From positions 930,001 to 994,000 of the forward strand of contig CAVXHQ010000005.1 in assembly GCA_963761735.1 (NCBI GenBank): a DNA stretch of 64,000 nt. The letters are read 5' to 3'. The translations under genes and the position numbers were made by a program. This document shows, one piece after another, positions 62,722 to 64,000 of this stretch; within the stretch, counting starts at the first letter, position 1, and each line of letters starts with the position of its first letter. Below the pieces are notes generated by a model. It searched no databases. It was given only the letters and a program-made list of their open reading frames with translations, and was not told where the DNA came from. Source of the DNA: CAVXHQ01 sp963761735 (GTDB lineage: Bacteria > Pseudomonadota > Alphaproteobacteria > Rhodobacterales > Rhodobacteraceae).

Positions 62722-64000
62722 TCAAACGGTATCCAGATACAACTCCAGCCGTTGTTCCGGATCCAGTTCCTCCAGATATCGCGCCTCTTGCCGTTTGGTC
62801 ATCACCAGATTGTCCACCAGCACCTCGGGGAAAATCCGGCGCGCGATGGGGCTGGCATCGAACCGGTCGATTGCGGCCTCCCAGGTGTCGGGGATCTGCG
62901 GCATGTCCTGATCGTAGGCGTTGCCAGAAATCGGCGGCGGCGGCACCATCTTGTCCTGGATGCCGATCAGGGCGGCGCCCAGAACGGCGGCGATGAACAG
63001 ATAGGGGTTCACGTCGCCGCCCGCCACGCGGTGCTCGATCCGGCGCGCTTTCAGCGATCCGCCGGGGACGCGGACGCTCGCGGTGCGGTTTTCATAGGCC
63101 CAGCAGACGCCGGTGGGCGCGTAGTTTTCGGGCACGAGGCGATCATAGCTGTTGCTGTGCGGCGCAAAAATCAGGGCGCAGTCGGGGGTTGCATGCAGGC
63201 AGCCGGCGATGGCCTGCTGCAGCATTTCGGTGCCTTCGAAGGTGTCGTTGGCGAAGGCGTTGTTGCCGTCCTTGTCGAGGACGGAAAAGTGCATGTGCAG
63301 TCCCGATCCTGCGTATTCCTCATAGGGTTTGGCCATGAACGACGCGGCCATGTTGTGATTGCGCGCGAGCCCGCGCACCAGCATCTTGAAAAGCCAGGCG
63401 TCGTCGGCGGCCTTGAGTGCGTCGGGCACATGTTCGAGGTTGATCTCGAACTGACCCATGCCCACCTCGGAAATCGCGGCCTCGGCGGGAATGTCCATGT
63501 CCTCGCAGCCGTCATAGAGCTGGGTGAAAAACACATCGAACGCGTCGAGCGCGCGCAGTGACAGGATTTCGGCACCGGGGCGGCGCTTGCCGGAGCGGGG
63601 CGATTTGGGCTGGCGGATGCCGTCGCCGGTGTCGTCCACGAGGTAGAATTCCATCTCGGTGGCGACCACGGGCGTCAGGCCAAGCGCGGTAAACCCCTCG
63701 AGCACGCGCGCGAGGGCGTGGCGCGGATCGCCCTCGAAAGCGCGACCGTCCTCGTGATAGGCCCACAGCGGTAACAGCGCCGAGGGCGTCGACAGCCAGG
63801 GCATCGGGGTATAGCCGCGTTCCGTCGGCATCAGGACACCGTCGGGGTCTCCGGCGGCGAAAACCAGCGGGCTGTCCTCGACGTCCTCGCCCCAGATGTC
63901 GAGGTTGAACACCGACAGCGGAAACCGGGTGCCGTCCTCCTCGAGTTTGCGGGCAAAGCGGATCGGTACCCGTTTACCGCGCGCCTGACCGTTAAGGTCT
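62722..64000 (-). CDS. glutamine synthetase-family enzyme, C-terminal part (5' end outside window)
   Basis: The frame is open to the right edge; about 425 residues are visible. Blocks seen: VVATEMEFYLVDD (metal-binding ExE), GMGQFEINLEHV, MAKPYEEYAGSGLHMHFSV (normally MPKPxxxxxGSGxHxHxSL), NSYDRLVPENYAP, and ENRTASVRVPGGSLKARRIEHRVAGGDVNPYL (substrate Arg and metal Glu). It lacks the adenylylation Tyr loop of GlnA and most resembles gamma-glutamylputrescine or gamma-glutamylpolyamine synthetases (PuuA-like). ATP-dependent ligation of glutamate to an amine; the exact substrate is unknown. Confidence 0.85.
   Translation of the reverse strand, partial: DLNGQARGKRVPIRFARKLEEDGTRFPLSVFNLDIWGEDVEDSPLVFAAGDPDGVLMPTERGYTPMPWLSTPSALLPLWAYHEDGRAFEGDPRHALARVLEGFTALGLTPVVATEMEFYLVDDTGDGIRQPKSPRSGKRRPGAEILSLRALDAFDVFFTQLYDGCEDMDIPAEAAISEVGMGQFEINLEHVPDALKAADDAWLFKMLVRGLARNHNMAASFMAKPYEEYAGSGLHMHFSVLDKDGNNAFANDTFEGTEMLQQAIAGCLHATPDCALIFAPHSNSYDRLVPENYAPTGVCWAYENRTASVRVPGGSLKARRIEHRVAGGDVNPYLFIAAVLGAALIGIQDKMVPPPPISGNAYDQDMPQIPDTWEAAIDRFDASPIARRIFPEVLVDNLVMTKRQEARYLEELDPEQRLELYLDTV

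Noticed and set aside
1..64000. tRNA, rRNA or known riboswitch genes
   Set aside because: None recognised by eye on either strand; a covariance-model scan would be needed to exclude small RNAs.

Overview
The window reads as one GC-rich (roughly two-thirds G+C) chromosomal or plasmid segment of an alphaproteobacterium, most likely Rhodobacterales. This rests on codon use, the style of the ABC-importer operons, and the IS5/IS256/IS110/IS3/IS481/IS30 debris. It is an accessory-looking region: intact catabolic and transport operons alternate with transposon remnants and decayed genes. No tRNA, rRNA or CRISPR array was recognised. Identifications come from reading motifs and domain order; no database search was run.

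Layout. 1-2820: copper-handling cluster (cytochrome c end, CopZ, CsoR, DUF305 protein, Met-rich mini-protein, frameshifted glutaredoxin-MauE fusion). 2831-5239: decayed sugar genes (aldose epimerase, enolase-superfamily dehydratase, SDR) cut by a 39-nt palindromic repeat and an IS5 remnant. 5332-17985: a D-amino-acid/peptide system. A leftward operon carries an importer (binding protein, DppB, DppC), a serine D-peptidase-like hydrolase, a DgcA-like racemase, an AONS-type PLP enzyme, an M55 D-aminopeptidase and a DgcN-like D-glutamate N-acetyltransferase; rightward lie a LysR regulator and the two ATPases. 19022-20583: type III polyketide synthase with an ICMT-like methyltransferase. 20673-25036: a three-gene toxin-like locus: a YopT/C58-type cysteine protease with an intact Cys-His-Asp triad, a helical protein with a disordered acidic linker, and a hemopexin-repeat coiled-coil protein resembling alpha-pore-forming toxins. 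This is the best candidate for an undescribed system.

25478-28017: transposon graveyard with IS110 copy 1. 28128-38561: GntR regulator, ALDH remnant, LldD-like enzyme, then a MalEFGK-type importer joined to an SDR, a YbhE-type lactonase and a ManD-type dehydratase, which suggests oxidative sugar/uronate catabolism. 38639-45873: LysE remnant, PP2C-like protein, FbpABC-type importer (with frameshifts and a six-copy hairpin repeat array) and a divergent ROK regulator. 46110-50377: RND efflux pump and its adaptor. 50440-52085: fragments of an aromatic amino acid ammonia-lyase, an M20 hydrolase and a UbiD decarboxylase. 52091-53970: IS110 copy 2, inverted relative to copy 1, beside an IS5 gene carrying a heptanucleotide expansion. 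54509-59890: amino-acid-permease-like protein, EEP hydrolase, two-component system, EF-hand protein. 60097-62643: decayed allantoin/hydantoin genes and IS3/IS481 pieces. 62722-64000: start-less glutamine-synthetase-family gene.

Two cross-cutting observations stand out. A family of about 39-nt REP-like palindromes occurs four times, and both IS110 copies sit at the same CT dinucleotide of such an element. Several otherwise convincing genes are each broken by a single-base indel or stop, which is either ongoing decay or residual sequencing error and cannot be settled from this sequence alone.
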